Of a stretch of 21,157 nucleotides of DNA, positions 20,212-21,157 are shown in pieces (within the stretch, counting starts at the first letter, position 1; every line of letters begins with the position of its first letter). The position numbers were made by a program, and so were the translations under genes. This DNA is from a virus. The notes beneath the pieces were generated by a model. It made no database searches. It saw only the letters and a list, made by a program, of their open reading frames with translations, and had not been told where the DNA came from. The DNA lies in the IMG/VR virus record IMGVR_UViG_3300042559_001357, positions 1-21,157 of that record. One strand, given 5' to 3'.

Positions 20212-20931
20212 ATGCTAAGCAATCAAAGATCTATTTATAAGAGAGCTAGATATAGTCAATTTGGACTTAGTATGTGGATTGATGCAACTGCCATTGATAA
20301 TATTCAAAGAGATGTAAACCAAAAAGTTTCAGTATTTGAGGATAGAAGTCAATACATAAGACATCTAAGTCAGCCAACCCTAGCAAACAGACCAACATTT
20401 ATTCCATCTGGAATCAACTCTCTTCCATGCGTTAGATTTAATGGGATAGATCAATTTATGCTTTTTTCTGATCAAACGCTATCATGGCTTACCGCCTCAT
20501 CATTTACAGTTTTTTACGTAGCAACAAAAACATCACAAACCTCTAACTCATTTGTCCTTGGAGGACAATCTGCTGGTACAAGAGCAAACTTAGCTTCTGG
20601 ATATTTGGCAGCAAATACACACAGAATAGTTTTTGGTAATGATGATGCAAGCACAATTGTTCCACTAAAAACACCAGGACAGCCAGAGCTTTACACGATA
20701 TCTTTTAATGCAGAAACATTAGCAAGAGTTGTTAGAAGAAATGGAAGCGTAGTTGGAATTGGATCAGCAGCAGGCTCACTAGCTGGAATGACAGGACAAT
20801 CAGTAGGAAGATACCTAACGTCATACGGACAGTTTGATCTTGGAGAATTAATTATTTACAATAGAACACTTAGTGATTATGAGACAGGCCAAGTAGAGCG
20901 TGACTTAATCTCAAAGTGGACAATTAGCTAG
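20212..20931 (+). CDS. LamG/concanavalin-like lectin-domain virion protein
   Basis: 239 residues with GGGGGAG shortly before the ATG. After a basic head (LSNQRSIYKRARYSQF) comes LSMWIDATAIDNI (about residues 19-31), then QKVSVFEDRSQYIRHLSQPT, RPTFIPSGINSLPCVRFNGI, FTVFYVATK, the long beta region and LGELIIYNRTLSDYETGQVE with RDLISKW. This order ('LWLDA', 'W-x-D-x-S', 'P-x-x-x-x-x-x-N-x-x-x-V-x-F-x-G', 'FTVF-V-x-x', 'GE-I-x-I-YNR-x-L-x-x-x-E') is that of LamG-type jelly-roll domains found on phage and marine bacterial surface proteins. It probably binds a host glycan as part of the virion. Single cysteine; no signal peptide, fitting intracellular assembly. Confidence 0.93.
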   Translation: MLSNQRSIYKRARYSQFGLSMWIDATAIDNIQRDVNQKVSVFEDRSQYIRHLSQPTLANRPTFIPSGINSLPCVRFNGIDQFMLFSDQTLSWLTASSFTVFYVATKTSQTSNSFVLGGQSAGTRANLASGYLAANTHRIVFGNDDASTIVPLKTPGQPELYTISFNAETLARVVRRNGSVVGIGSAAGSLAGMTGQSVGRYLTSYGQFDLGELIIYNRTLSDYETGQVERDLISKWTIS

Positions 20932-20941
20932 GAAAGTAAAG

Positions 20942-21157
20942 ATGGCATATATACCAACAAGATTTGCTGGTCCAGTAGCATTAACTACAGTTCCTATGTT
21001 GCTATCAACATTTTCAACATCAGGAATAGTAAAAGAATTTAATATGACAAACACAAGCAGCGGAGTCCTTTATTTTTCTCTTGCTGTTGTTCCAAGCGGA
21101 ACAGAGTACGGACTAGATTCTCAAAAGATATATACTCTTGTTCCAATTTCTGGCAAT
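20942..21157 (+). CDS. Small virion protein, 3' end outside window
   Basis: An open frame from ATG 20942 (AGGAAAG at 20932-20938 upstream) to the right edge, 72 codons. It starts AYIPTRFAGPVALTTVPMLL, then IVKEFNMTNTSSGVLYFSLA and VVPSGTEYGLDSQKI. The pattern P-x-R-x-x-GP, a strand pair with 'F-x-M-TNTS' and 'VPSGTE' matches small phage structural proteins and resembles the 15773 product in its opening. It probably plays the same decoration or adaptor role. Its length and end are unknown. Confidence 0.85.
   Translation, partial: MAYIPTRFAGPVALTTVPMLLSTFSTSGIVKEFNMTNTSSGVLYFSLAVVPSGTEYGLDSQKIYTLVPISGN

Overview
The window is a stretch of a tailed-bacteriophage genome (Caudoviricetes) or of a closely related prophage. 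Every recognisable gene is on the + strand, and genes abut or overlap by 1-70 bases, except for three short spacers that carry the same TATAATTAA motif. The DNA is AT-rich with a strong AGA arginine bias. Many proteins resemble modules that I know from T4-like marine cyanophages and other aquatic phages: the large structural protein at 9848, the tail-fibre N-terminal and interdomain modules at 4780, the DUF6065-like protein at 3645 and the short Cys-rich protein at 4477. No capsid, terminase, sheath, replication or host marker gene is present, so host and exact phage group cannot be fixed. An aquatic bacterial host is a guess from family resemblance.

Layout. 1-1783: the C-terminal end of a virion beta-domain protein, then a 467-residue protein whose centre is a 32-cysteine low-complexity insert (GGNC and NPYNPC repeats). 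1794-4746: a compact block of two small 'ALVLD' proteins alternating with two related 225-residue proteins, then a third distant relative (DUF6065-like) and a probable zinc-binding protein. All three larger proteins carry a motif order that looks like a divergent dUTPase-type fold. 4780-9838: three tail-fibre-type proteins, one of 987 residues ending in a cupredoxin-like domain with a full set of type-1 copper ligands, one with repeated LWIDxDD modules, and one collagen-like; a small unknown gene lies between the first two.

9848-13411: a 1187-residue virion structural protein. 13424-21157: an array of receptor-binding-type cassettes. Coiled-coil/stalk proteins, large tryptophan/tyrosine-rich adhesin-like proteins and small beta proteins are interleaved with short acidic proteins, at least one of which resembles a tail assembly chaperone (Phage_tail_APC type). 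It ends in a LamG-like lectin protein and a gene cut by the right edge.

The genes probably work together as the late, host-recognition part of the virion: a large structural protein carrying several alternative fibres and adhesins, each with a dedicated small folding partner. Three short spacers (before 4780, 9218 and 15439) share TATAATTAA directly downstream of a small dyad and are the best candidates for phage late promoters. There is no stretch over 300 bases without a gene, and I see no tRNA, rRNA, CRISPR, insertion sequence or integrase.
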